From the NCBI GenBank assembly GCA_049290495.1, contig JBATNV010000063.1, forward strand, positions 1 to 20,514: 20,514 bases of DNA, given 5' to 3'. The stretch is from SHZI01 sp049290495. Lineage in GTDB: Bacteria; Pseudomonadota; Gammaproteobacteria; Steroidobacterales; GCA-2729495. The position numbers were made by a program, and so were the translations under genes. Below the pieces are notes generated by a model, which was not told the DNA's origin, searched no databases, and saw nothing but the letters and a program-made list of their open reading frames with translations. Below, piece by piece: positions 1 through 7,477 of this stretch (its first letter is position 1; each line of letters begins with the position of its first letter).

Positions 1-672
1 GGGCCGGATGGGAAGCTCTATATGCCGGTCGGTGCACCCTGCAACATCTGTGACGAAAAAGAGTTTGGCCTGATCCTGCGCATGAATCCCGATGGCAGCG
101 GACGGGAAGTCATCGCGAGGGGCGTGCGTAATTCGGTCGGCATGAGCTGGCATCCGCAGACCGGTGAGCTGTGGTTTACCGATAATGGCCGTGACATGCT
201 GGGCGATGACGTGCCGCCCGATGAGCTGAACCGGATGCCGGTCACTGGTCTGGATTTTGGTTTTCCGTATTGTCATGGCGGCGACCTGCCCGATCCACAG
301 TTCGGTACGCTGGGTAGCTGTGCGGATGCTCAGGCGCCCGTACAAAAGCTCGGACCGCATGTGGCGGCGCTGGGCGTGCGTTTTTACAGCGGCGCCATGT
401 TTCCGGCCGAATATCGCAACCAGGTGTTCATTGCCGAGCATGGCTCCTGGAACCGCAGCAAGGGCGTTGCCCGCACAGGCTACCGGATCACGCTGGTACG
501 CCTGAAGGGGAACGCTGCCGTTGCCTATGAGACGTTCGCCGAAGGCTGGCTGCAGGGCGACAAGGTGGAGGGCAGACCCGTAGACCTGCTCGTTGCACCT
601 GATGGCTCGCTGCTCGTGAGTGATGACGAGCGTGGTGCGATTTACCGTATCAGTTATCAATCGGGTTCCTGA
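1..672 (+). CDS. PQQ-dependent sugar/sorbosone dehydrogenase family protein, 3' part
   Basis: This is the C-terminal 223 residues of a soluble quinoprotein dehydrogenase of the GSDH/sorbosone dehydrogenase family. Such proteins are six-bladed propellers that oxidise sugars with PQQ, usually in the periplasm. The frame is open from base 1, so the start lies outside the window. Visible family features are the stretch GVRNSVGMSWHPQTGELWFT with the following DNGRD, the LDFGFPYCHGG segment, the blade motif FIAEHGSWNRS, and the closing DGSLLVSDDERGAIYRI. The family is clear from these motifs. The substrate cannot be told, and quinone dependence is assumed from the family. It ends 39 nt before the sppA start on the same strand, so the two could be cotranscribed. 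Confidence 0.85.
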   Translation, partial: GPDGKLYMPVGAPCNICDEKEFGLILRMNPDGSGREVIARGVRNSVGMSWHPQTGELWFTDNGRDMLGDDVPPDELNRMPVTGLDFGFPYCHGGDLPDPQFGTLGSCADAQAPVQKLGPHVAALGVRFYSGAMFPAEYRNQVFIAEHGSWNRSKGVARTGYRITLVRLKGNAAVAYETFAEGWLQGDKVEGRPVDLLVAPDGSLLVSDDERGAIYRISYQSGS

Positions 673-711
673 ACGGGCACGGTGACTGCAGGGAAGAACA
701 GAGAGGTCTCG

Positions 712-2577
712 ATGTCGATTTCCGGATTCATGGCGAAACTGTTACGGGCGATCTGGTATGGGCTCGATACCCTGCGTCGTGTGCTGCATCTTGTTCTCCT
801 GCTGGCATTGTTCATCGCTGTGCTGGCCGGAGTTGCCAGTAGTGTGGCGCCGGTGCCGTCGACGGCCGCCCTGGTGATCAGTCCCGGTGGCGCACTGGTC
901 GAGCAGCTCGAGGGCAGCCCGCTCGATCGTGCGATCGCCCAGTTCAATAACCAGGCTGAGCCCCAGACGCTGGTGCGCGATATCACGGACAGTCTCGACT
1001 ATGCGGCGAACGATGACCGCATCAAGACGGTCGTTCTTGATCTCGATGGTCTGGAGTCAGGCGGTCTGGCCAAGCTGCAGACCATTGCGCAGGCGATCGA
1101 CAAAGTGCGCGCCGCGGGCAAGAAAGTCATCGCCTTTGGTAATGGCTATACGCGCGATCAGTACTATCTCGCATCGCGTGCCGATGAGGTGATCATGCAT
1201 GACCTGGGCATGGTTTATCTGGAGGGCTACGAGTATTACCGGATGTTCTTCAAGAATGCGCTCGACAAGCTCTTCATCGACGTCAATATTTTCAAGGTTG
1301 GTGAGTACAAGTCCTTCGTCGAGCCTTTCATCCGGAACGACATGTCCGCGGCAGACCGCGAGGCCAGTCAGCGCTGGATTGGCTCGCTGTGGGGCGCATG
1401 GGAGCGGGACGTTTCCGCAGCGCGCGGACTGGAAGTAAAGGCGCTCGATGACTACAGCAATGAATTTGCTGGTCACATCGAGAATGCCGGGGGTCATGCG
1501 GCCAAGGCGGCCATAGCTGCACATTTGGTGGACCGGACCATGAGCCGTCCCGAGTTCGATGACTACATCACCGGTCTGGTCGGCCCGGATGATGCCGGGG
1601 ATGGCAGCTACAGCTCAATCGGTTTCAAGGAGTATCTGGCGGCCACTGCGATCGAGCGAAAGCTTGCCGAGCCTCACGAGCGCAATGTTGCGATTATCGT
1701 CGCTGCCGGTGAGATCGTTGACGGCGAAGCGCCGCCGGGAACCGTAGGTGGCGATACGCTTGCCTACCAGATCCGTGAAGCCAGGCTGGATGACAGCGTC
1801 GATGCTGTGGTGTTGCGCATCGACAGCCCCGGCGGCAGCATGTTTGCCTCACAGGTCATCAGTGACGAGCTCGATGCACTCAAGGCTGCGGACAAGCCCC
1901 TGATTGCATCGATGAGTTCGGTCGCCGCATCAGGTGGTTACTACATTGCCATGCCAGCCGATGAGATATGGGCCAGTAATACCACCATCACCGGTTCGAT
2001 CGGTGTGGGTGCGATTCTGCCAACCGTGCAGCGTGGACTTGATCAGCTCGGCGTACATATCGACGGCTTTGGTACGACGAAACTGGCCGGACAGATGCGG
2101 CTCGACCGGCCGCTTGGCGAGGACGCGCGCCGCATACTCACCGCCAGTGTTGACGATGCTTACCGGATATTTGTTGGCCACGTTGCCGCTGCGCGTGACA
2201 TGACGCCGGAGCGCGCTGACAGTATCGCTCGTGGGCGTGTCTGGATCGGTGCCGATGGCAAGGAACTCGGGCTGGTCGACAGCATCGGTGGACTGGATGA
2301 GGCCGTAGAGGCTGCCGCCAGTCGTGCCGGGCTTGAGGCGGGCAAGTATGGGCGGACTTATATCGAGCCCGAGATGTCGTTTGGCCAGCGGCTGGCTGCG
2401 GAGCTGGTCACGCGAAGCGTGCGCGCGCTGACGGTGCTGGGCCTGCGTGCACCCGCGACGGTTCCCTCCGGACTGGTGCGCGACGCGATGCGCTCCCTTG
2501 ACCGGCAAGTTAGGGCACTGACTGCGCTTAACGATCCGCGCAGCCTCTACTATCACTGCTTCTGCAGCGTCGACTAG
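712..2577 (+). CDS. sppA: Signal peptide peptidase SppA, 67 kDa type
   Basis: This is a membrane-bound serine protease that degrades cleaved signal peptides at the inner membrane. The protein is 621 aa, close to the 618 aa of E. coli SppA, and has the duplicated S49 domain arrangement. A transmembrane segment lies at about residues 24-43. The general-base lysine is K200 in GEYKSFVEPF in the N-terminal half. The nucleophile is S407 in SVAASGGYYIA in the C-terminal half, preceded by the conserved IDSPGGS. The ATG at 712 is chosen because AGAGAGG lies five to six bases upstream. A GTG at 682 in the same frame has no such site. The stop shares the bases CTAG with the stop of the convergent sixA-like gene. 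Confidence 0.95.
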   Translation: MSISGFMAKLLRAIWYGLDTLRRVLHLVLLLALFIAVLAGVASSVAPVPSTAALVISPGGALVEQLEGSPLDRAIAQFNNQAEPQTLVRDITDSLDYAANDDRIKTVVLDLDGLESGGLAKLQTIAQAIDKVRAAGKKVIAFGNGYTRDQYYLASRADEVIMHDLGMVYLEGYEYYRMFFKNALDKLFIDVNIFKVGEYKSFVEPFIRNDMSAADREASQRWIGSLWGAWERDVSAARGLEVKALDDYSNEFAGHIENAGGHAAKAAIAAHLVDRTMSRPEFDDYITGLVGPDDAGDGSYSSIGFKEYLAATAIERKLAEPHERNVAIIVAAGEIVDGEAPPGTVGGDTLAYQIREARLDDSVDAVVLRIDSPGGSMFASQVISDELDALKAADKPLIASMSSVAASGGYYIAMPADEIWASNTTITGSIGVGAILPTVQRGLDQLGVHIDGFGTTKLAGQMRLDRPLGEDARRILTASVDDAYRIFVGHVAAARDMTPERADSIARGRVWIGADGKELGLVDSIGGLDEAVEAAASRAGLEAGKYGRTYIEPEMSFGQRLAAELVTRSVRALTVLGLRAPATVPSGLVRDAMRSLDRQVRALTALNDPRSLYYHCFCSVD

Positions 2578-3071
2578 GGTTTCTTTGGATAGTCGAAGAG
2601 CTGCAGGCTGCCTGGAGTAGCAGCAAGGCTCATCCAGCTGTCCAGGTCGAGATCGATCACCGCCATGCCGCAAGTCGGAATGTTGTCGATATCGCTGTCA
2701 GTGAGCTGGTTTGCAAGTTCCGTCAGACCGGGATTGTGCCCGCAGACGATAATGTCCCGGAAGGCGTCCGCCTGGCGGGCGACTACCGCCATGATCTGCT
2801 CCGGTGAGGCGAGATACAGCTCCGGCTCGCGTTGCAGAAACTCCGGCGGATAGCCAAGTTCGAGTGCAATGAGCTGCGCGGTTTGGCGAGCGCGTACGGC
2901 AGGGCTGCAGAGGATCAGCGACGGCCTGGAACCGCGTGCCAGCAAGCGGCGGCCCATCACTGGCGCATCCTGCTGGCCGCGCTGGCTCAGCGGCCGGTCA
3001 TGGTCGCTGGCGGGCCCGGCATCCTGCCAGGATGACTTCGCGTGGCGAAGCAAGGTCAGCCTGCGCAGCAT
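2574..3071 (-). CDS. sixA: SixA-type phosphohistidine phosphatase
   Basis: This is a small histidine phosphatase superfamily protein. SixA in E. coli removes phosphate from phosphohistidine on phosphotransfer proteins, with PtsO/NPr as a known substrate. The protein is 165 aa against 161 in E. coli. Near the N-terminus LLRHAKSSW carries the catalytic R9-H10 pair. The AVRARQTA region supplies R60, and CGHNPGL carries the second catalytic-core H112. The DRPLSQRG segment is typical of the SixA branch. The gene starts 7 nt after the sufT stop on the same strand, so it looks like the last gene of the suf operon. No good ribosome binding site is visible, which fits translation coupled to sufT. The family is secure; the physiological substrate here is unknown. 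Confidence 0.88.
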   Translation of the reverse strand: MLRRLTLLRHAKSSWQDAGPASDHDRPLSQRGQQDAPVMGRRLLARGSRPSLILCSPAVRARQTAQLIALELGYPPEFLQREPELYLASPEQIMAVVARQADAFRDIIVCGHNPGLTELANQLTDSDIDNIPTCGMAVIDLDLDSWMSLAATPGSLQLFDYPKKP

Positions 3072-3078
3072 GCGATTA

Positions 3079-3630
3079 TCAGTAAAGCCCCGTTTCCAGC
3101 CGCGCCGCCTCTGACATCATGTCCCGGTGCCACGGCGGATCGAAGACCAGTTCGACATTCACTTCGGTGACGGTCGGAAGCAGGCTGAGCTTCTGCCGGG
3201 CTTCTTCAAGCAGCACTTCACCCATGCCGCAGCCTGGTGCGGTAACCGTCATCATGATGTTTACCGTGCGCTCGCCGGAGGGAAGCTTTTCGATCGCACA
3301 GCGGTAGACCAACCCGAGGTCCACGACATTGATCGGAATCTCCGGGTCGTAGATGGTCTTTAGCTGCTCCCAGGCCAGGGCCTCAAACTGCTCATCGGTG
3401 GCGTTGTCCGGCAAGATGATCGGGGCTACCGGCTCCTTGCCAAGTGCATCAGCGTCTGCGCCAGCCACGCGTATCAGGTTGCCCTCAAAGTACACGGTAA
3501 AGCTGCCGCCCATGGCCTGGGTGATGTACGCCAGTGAGTCCTTCGGCAGGGTTACGGGAATCCCATTGGGTACCACGAGCCCTTCGACGTCGCGCCTGAT
3601 GACTACCGGTTCGTTATCAATTCCGTTCAT
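3079..3630 (-). CDS. sufT: SUF system maturation protein SufT (MIP18/DUF59 family)
   Basis: This is a DUF59/MIP18-family auxiliary factor for maturing iron-sulfur proteins, of the SufT type commonly encoded at the end of suf operons. The protein is 183 aa. The N-terminal part (residues 1-80) contains a SufT-like extension with LPKDSLAYITQAMGGSFTVY. The MIP18 domain spans about residues 86-165, with YDPEIPINVVDLGLVY and then MTVTAPGCGMGEVL. The conserved cysteine of this family is C134. It starts 9 nt after the sufU stop and ends 7 nt before the sixA-like gene. In other bacteria SufT helps load clusters onto proteins such as aconitase, but that role is inferred here from the family only. Confidence 0.92.
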   Translation of the reverse strand: MNGIDNEPVVIRRDVEGLVVPNGIPVTLPKDSLAYITQAMGGSFTVYFEGNLIRVAGADADALGKEPVAPIILPDNATDEQFEALAWEQLKTIYDPEIPINVVDLGLVYRCAIEKLPSGERTVNIMMTVTAPGCGMGEVLLEEARQKLSLLPTVTEVNVELVFDPPWHRDMMSEAARLETGLY

Positions 3631-3639
3631 TGCAGGTAC

Positions 3640-4092
3640 TCATTCCGTGGTTACGGTCTCCTGAACCGCATCAAGTGCTGCGCGCAGGGCCTGCCAGGGC
3701 AGGGTCGCGCAGCGGATTCTCGACGGATAGTCCCGCACGCCACCGAGGGCGGCGAGTTCACCTTCCAGATTCCCCGCTTGCGGGCCAGACAGGCCGGTTA
3801 TGAAATCATCGATGGTTCGCCGCGTGGCTGCGACGCTTCTGCCGGTGACCGTATCGCTCATCATGGAAGCTGAGGCCAGCGCGATGGCGCAGCCACTTGC
3901 TTCATAGGCAACATCGGCCAGTGCATTATCCTGCAGGCGCAGATAGACATGGATCTTGTCACCGCACAGCGCATTGTGACCTTCGGCCTCATGGTCATAG
4001 ACCGAAGGCCGCCGACAGTTATGTGGATCGCGGCTATGACTGAGTACCGTGTGCCGGTAGAGCTCTGTCAACGATGTTGTTGTTCCGGTCAC
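3640..4092 (-). CDS. sufU: SufU-type iron-sulfur assembly protein
   Basis: This is a SufU/IscU-like protein of the SUF pathway. In Gram-positive bacteria SufU is a zinc-dependent sulfur acceptor for SufS. The protein is 150 aa. It has the family motifs ALCGDKIHV with C43 and D45, EASGCAIALASASMM with C68, and RIRCATLPW with C128. The spacing matches the ligand set of Bacillus SufU (C41, D43, C66, C128) almost residue for residue. The insertion between the second and third cysteines (TGLSGPQAGNLEGELAALGG) is typical of SufU rather than IscU. The start is GTG and overlaps the sufS stop as GTGA, so translation is probably coupled. The gene lies between sufS and sufT. Its presence with SufS and no visible sufE suggests the SufS-SufU sulfur transfer mode. 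Confidence 0.93.
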   Translation of the reverse strand: MTGTTTSLTELYRHTVLSHSRDPHNCRRPSVYDHEAEGHNALCGDKIHVYLRLQDNALADVAYEASGCAIALASASMMSDTVTGRSVAATRRTIDDFITGLSGPQAGNLEGELAALGGVRDYPSRIRCATLPWQALRAALDAVQETVTTE

Positions 4093-5360
4093 GCGAACAT
4101 CCGTATCGCAAGGCGCAGTGCATCGATCATCTGATCGATTTCGGCGCGCGTGTTGTAGAAGGCAAAAGAAGCCCGCGCGGTCCCCGGAATGCCAAAGCGT
4201 TCCATAACCGGCATCGCGCAGTGATGGCCGGCACGTATGGCCACGCCGCGCTGGTCGAGGACGGTGCCTACATCGTGCGGGTGAATTCCTCCCACGTTGA
4301 ACGATACGACCCCCGCTTTTTGTGCGGCTGTACCGATCAGGCGCAGGCCAGGCAATGTGCCGAGTGCATTGCTTGCGTAGCTCAGCAGGTCTGCCTCATG
4401 GCTGGCGATATTCTCCATGCCAAGTTGCCGAAGATAGTCTATGGCCGCACCCAGACCAGCAGCGCCAGCTATATCTGGCGTGCCGGCTTCAAGGCGGTAG
4501 GGCAGTTCATTATAGGTCGTGCCGCTGAAGCTCACGGTGAGAATCATGTCGCCGCCGCCCTGGTACGGCGGCAGCGTTTCCAGCAGCGCCTCGCGGCCAT
4601 AGAGCACGCCGATGCCCGTGGGTCCACACATCTTGTGACTGGAGAACACGTAAAAATCGCAGTCCAGTGCCTGCACGTCGACGCTCTGATGCGCAATCGC
4701 CTGCGCACCGTCGATGAGGACCGGTATACCGCGCGCGTGCGCACTGGCGATAATTTCCTTAACCGGGTTCACGCTGCCGAGCGCATTCGATACGTGCGTG
4801 ATAGCTACCAGGCGCGTACGTTTGCCCAGCATCTTCTCGAATTCATCGAACAGCAGCTCGCCCTGGTCGTTGATCGGGGCTACCCGCAGGACAGTGCCGC
4901 TGCGCTCGCAGAGCATCTGCCAGGGAACGATATTCGAGTGGTGTTCCATTTCGCTGATCAGGATTTCGTCGTCTGCTGTCAGGCGCTGCCCCAGCGTCGC
5001 AGCGACCAGGTTGATGGCCTCGGTAGCACCACGGGTGAAGACGATTTCGCGCGTCGACCGGGCGTTAATAAAGCTGCGTACCGATTCCCGGGCGCCTTCA
5101 TAAATGTCCGTGGCGCGGTGGCTGAGGGTATGCACACCACGGTGTACATTCGCGTGGTCGTGCCGATAATAGTTCGAGATCGCATCGATAACCTGTGCCG
5201 GTCGTTGCGTCGATGCGGCGCTGTCCAGGTAGGCCAGCGGATAACCGTTGATCTCCTGATGCAGGATCGGAAAGTCACGCCGTATCGCTTCAACATCGAG
5301 GCTGGAAGCGGACGGAAGCTTGTCGGTTCCGGCCAGCGATGTGTTTGAACGGCCGATCAT
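4089..5360 (-). CDS. sufS: Cysteine desulfurase SufS
   Basis: This is a PLP-dependent class V aminotransferase-fold enzyme that removes sulfur from cysteine as a persulfide for cluster assembly on SufBCD. The protein is 423 aa, slightly longer than typical because of about 20 extra N-terminal residues before the LDVEAIRRDFPILHQ start of the family. The PLP lysine is K243 in FSSHKMCGPTG, and the cofactor-contacting IDGAQAIAH and SEMEHHSNIVPW motifs are present. The catalytic cysteine is C381 in RAGHHCAMPVMERFG, which marks the group II (SufS) form. It starts with ATG overlapping the sufD stop by one base and overlaps sufU by four bases. On the opposite strand there is a long open frame, judged a coding shadow. 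Confidence 0.96.
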   Translation of the reverse strand: MIGRSNTSLAGTDKLPSASSLDVEAIRRDFPILHQEINGYPLAYLDSAASTQRPAQVIDAISNYYRHDHANVHRGVHTLSHRATDIYEGARESVRSFINARSTREIVFTRGATEAINLVAATLGQRLTADDEILISEMEHHSNIVPWQMLCERSGTVLRVAPINDQGELLFDEFEKMLGKRTRLVAITHVSNALGSVNPVKEIIASAHARGIPVLIDGAQAIAHQSVDVQALDCDFYVFSSHKMCGPTGIGVLYGREALLETLPPYQGGGDMILTVSFSGTTYNELPYRLEAGTPDIAGAAGLGAAIDYLRQLGMENIASHEADLLSYASNALGTLPGLRLIGTAAQKAGVVSFNVGGIHPHDVGTVLDQRGVAIRAGHHCAMPVMERFGIPGTARASFAFYNTRAEIDQMIDALRLAIRMFA

Positions 5361-6673
5361 CAGCTTGCTGCTCCGTCGAGTGCTTCCAGGCGTGACTGCA
5401 ACCGGGCCGCCACGCGCATGGCGAGTTCTTCAGGCCTGATGAGTGCCAGCGTCGCATGGAGAAAGGCCGTGATTAGCGCCTGCCGCGCCTCTTCCGGTCC
5501 GAGGCCTCGCGTACGCAGATAAAACAGCGAATTGGCATCAAGCTGTCCGGTCGTCGCGCCATGACTGCAGCGGACATCATCGGTAAAGATTTCGAGTTCA
5601 GGCTTGGTGTCGATCTCGGCGGTACTGGCGAGCAGCAGATTGCGGCTGTTGAGCGCCGACGCTGTGCGTACCGCTCCAGGCTGTACAACGATCCGGCCAT
5701 TGAATACGCCGCGCCCGTGGCCGGCTGCCAGGCCATGGAATATCTCCCGGCTGTGCGTGTCGGGTGCGCGATGGTCGACAGTCGTGTGGTTGTCGATATG
5801 GCGGTGGCCATCGACGACAAATGCACCATGAATATTGGCTGTCGCGCCCGGACCGTTCAGTGTGACTGAAAGATCCTGCCGGACAAGCTGGCCACCAAAA
5901 TCCAGGCTGGTAGCAGAAAGCGTGGCGTCGCGGTCCAGTTCGATATGCGTTGTTTCCGTCAGCAGCGCATCAGCTGGAAGGTCCTGTATACGCAGAAGGT
6001 CGAGGTGGGAACCAGCACCGCAGCGGATTTGTGTGACGGCATTCGCCACTGCGTCGGCAGCGCCGCGATGTTCGATGATCACACTCAGCCGGCTGCCGGG
6101 CGCCAACTCGATTAGCAGACGCGGCTGCGCCATCGCTGTACCGCTGCTGCTCAGCTGCAGGTACAGGGGAGGAGGTGTCGTGTCTGTAGCTGCGGTACTG
6201 CGCAGGTATATGCCATCACTCAGCAGCGCCAGATTCAGTGCCGCCAGTGCCTGGGCATCGTCCGTGACCTTGTTGCCGGTCAGCAGCGCAAGGGCACGTA
6301 CGCGCAGCTCAGGGTCTATTTCGCGCAGGCTGTGTGCCTCGACACCAGATGGCAGCGCGAGGGCACCCGATATCGACCGTTGCAGAATACCATCCCGCAA
6401 TACGAGTTGCGGTTCTCCCAGTGTGTCCTCGGCACTTGGCATATTTGTCGCCGCCGCCGCCGCAGCTTCGTCGACGAGATATGCAGCGCCGCGCTGGATA
6501 TAGTCAGTGAGGCTGGTGTAGCGCCACTGTTCCTGCTCACTGTCTGGCAGACCGCGTTCGGTCAATGAGCCAATTGCCGAATCGCGCAGCGCCGCCAGCC
6601 AGGCCAGTTGCGGAATGGCATCCCTGTTGCGCTGACAGGCTTCGCGCCAGATCGGGCTGAGTCCGGTATTCAT
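5360..6673 (-). CDS. sufD: Fe-S cluster assembly protein SufD
   Basis: This is a subunit of the cytoplasmic SufBC2D scaffold on which iron-sulfur clusters are built. The protein is 437 aa against 423 in E. coli. The N-terminal part contains EQEQWRYTSLTDY, typical of SufD. The C-terminal beta-helix carries DNHTTVDHRAPDTHSREIFH and the block DDVRCSHGATTGQLD, with H371 at the position of the histidine important in E. coli SufD (H360). The stretch with several alanines after residue 70 is low in complexity and probably a linker. The ATG overlaps the sufC stop by four bases (ATGA). It lies in the usual B-C-D-S order. Confidence 0.94.
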   Translation of the reverse strand: MNTGLSPIWREACQRNRDAIPQLAWLAALRDSAIGSLTERGLPDSEQEQWRYTSLTDYIQRGAAYLVDEAAAAAATNMPSAEDTLGEPQLVLRDGILQRSISGALALPSGVEAHSLREIDPELRVRALALLTGNKVTDDAQALAALNLALLSDGIYLRSTAATDTTPPPLYLQLSSSGTAMAQPRLLIELAPGSRLSVIIEHRGAADAVANAVTQIRCGAGSHLDLLRIQDLPADALLTETTHIELDRDATLSATSLDFGGQLVRQDLSVTLNGPGATANIHGAFVVDGHRHIDNHTTVDHRAPDTHSREIFHGLAAGHGRGVFNGRIVVQPGAVRTASALNSRNLLLASTAEIDTKPELEIFTDDVRCSHGATTGQLDANSLFYLRTRGLGPEEARQALITAFLHATLALIRPEELAMRVAARLQSRLEALDGAAS

Positions 6674-7458
6674 CGTGCTGCTGTCTGCGCCGTGTCTTTT
6701 GCTGCCGCTACTGTCTGGTCGTAACCCTCGGCTTCGAGCTCCAGGGCCAGCGACTTGTCGCCGGTCCGGATGATCCGTCCGCCGGCGAGCACGTGTACGA
6801 AGTCCGGCTGTATGTAGTCCAGCAGACGCTGGTAGTGCGTCACGAGTACAAATGCGCGATCCGGACCGCGCTGACTGTTCACACCGTTGGCGACTACCTT
6901 GAGCGCATCAATGTCGAGCCCCGAGTCGGTCTCATCGAGTATGCCGAGAACCGGCTCAAGCACCGCCATCTGGAATATTTCGTTACGCTTCTTTTCACCG
7001 CCGGAAAAGCCTTCGTTGACGCCACGATTGAGAAAGGTGTCATCCATCTGCATCAGCTTGGCTTTCTCACGCACCAGGCGAAGAAACTGTGCTGTATCAA
7101 TCTCGGTTTCGCCACGCGCCTTGCGCCGGGCATTCAGGGCCGCCCGCAGCAGGTAAATATTGCTGACGCCCGGGACTTCAACCGGATACTGGAAACCGAG
7201 AAAAAGCCCGGCCCGTGCCCGTTCTTCCGGTTCCATCGCCAGCAGGTCCTGGTCGCGGAAAATCACCGATCCGGAAGTGATCGTATAGCCGTCACGACCA
7301 GCCAGAACATGGGCGAGGGTACTTTTGCCTGAACCATTCGGCCCCATGATGGCGTGAACTTCGCCGGCACGTATGACGAGATTCATGCCGGTCAGGATCT
7401 CGCGGCCCGCGACGGTGACCCGCAGGTCGGTGACGGTCAGTAATGGTGCTGATTGCAA
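6670..7458 (-). CDS. sufC: Fe-S cluster assembly ATPase SufC
   Basis: This is the ABC-type ATPase that powers the SufBC2D scaffold. The protein is 262 aa. Walker A is GPNGSGKST at residues 39-47, the signature loop is FSGGEKKRNEI around 151-161, and Walker B is LGILDETDSGLD at 171-182. These are the SufC forms of the motifs. The start is placed at a TTG at 7458-7456, because the family's N-terminus (L-x-DL) begins only about six residues further on and the next ATG lies inside the conserved domain at residue 25. No clear Shine-Dalgarno sequence precedes this TTG, so translation may depend on sufB upstream, 19 nt away. The start is therefore less sure than the gene itself. Confidence 0.94.
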   Translation of the reverse strand: MQSAPLLTVTDLRVTVAGREILTGMNLVIRAGEVHAIMGPNGSGKSTLAHVLAGRDGYTITSGSVIFRDQDLLAMEPEERARAGLFLGFQYPVEVPGVSNIYLLRAALNARRKARGETEIDTAQFLRLVREKAKLMQMDDTFLNRGVNEGFSGGEKKRNEIFQMAVLEPVLGILDETDSGLDIDALKVVANGVNSQRGPDRAFVLVTHYQRLLDYIQPDFVHVLAGGRIIRTGDKSLALELEAEGYDQTVAAAKDTAQTAAR

Positions 7459-7477
7459 GCGATATACGCAGCCGGGG

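Noticed and set aside
682..711. A GTG start for sppA ten codons upstream
   Set aside because: The ATG at 712 has a purine-rich site at the right distance and gives a length close to E. coli SppA.
1930..2673. A 247-codon minus-strand frame opposite the end of sppA
   Set aside because: It overlaps both sppA and the sixA-like gene, shows no domain, and is explained by codon bias.
4074..5348. A 424-codon open frame on the plus strand opposite sufS
   Set aside because: It lies almost exactly over sufS, which has all family motifs. High-GC coding bias often keeps an antisense frame open, and the translated sequence resembles no family I know.
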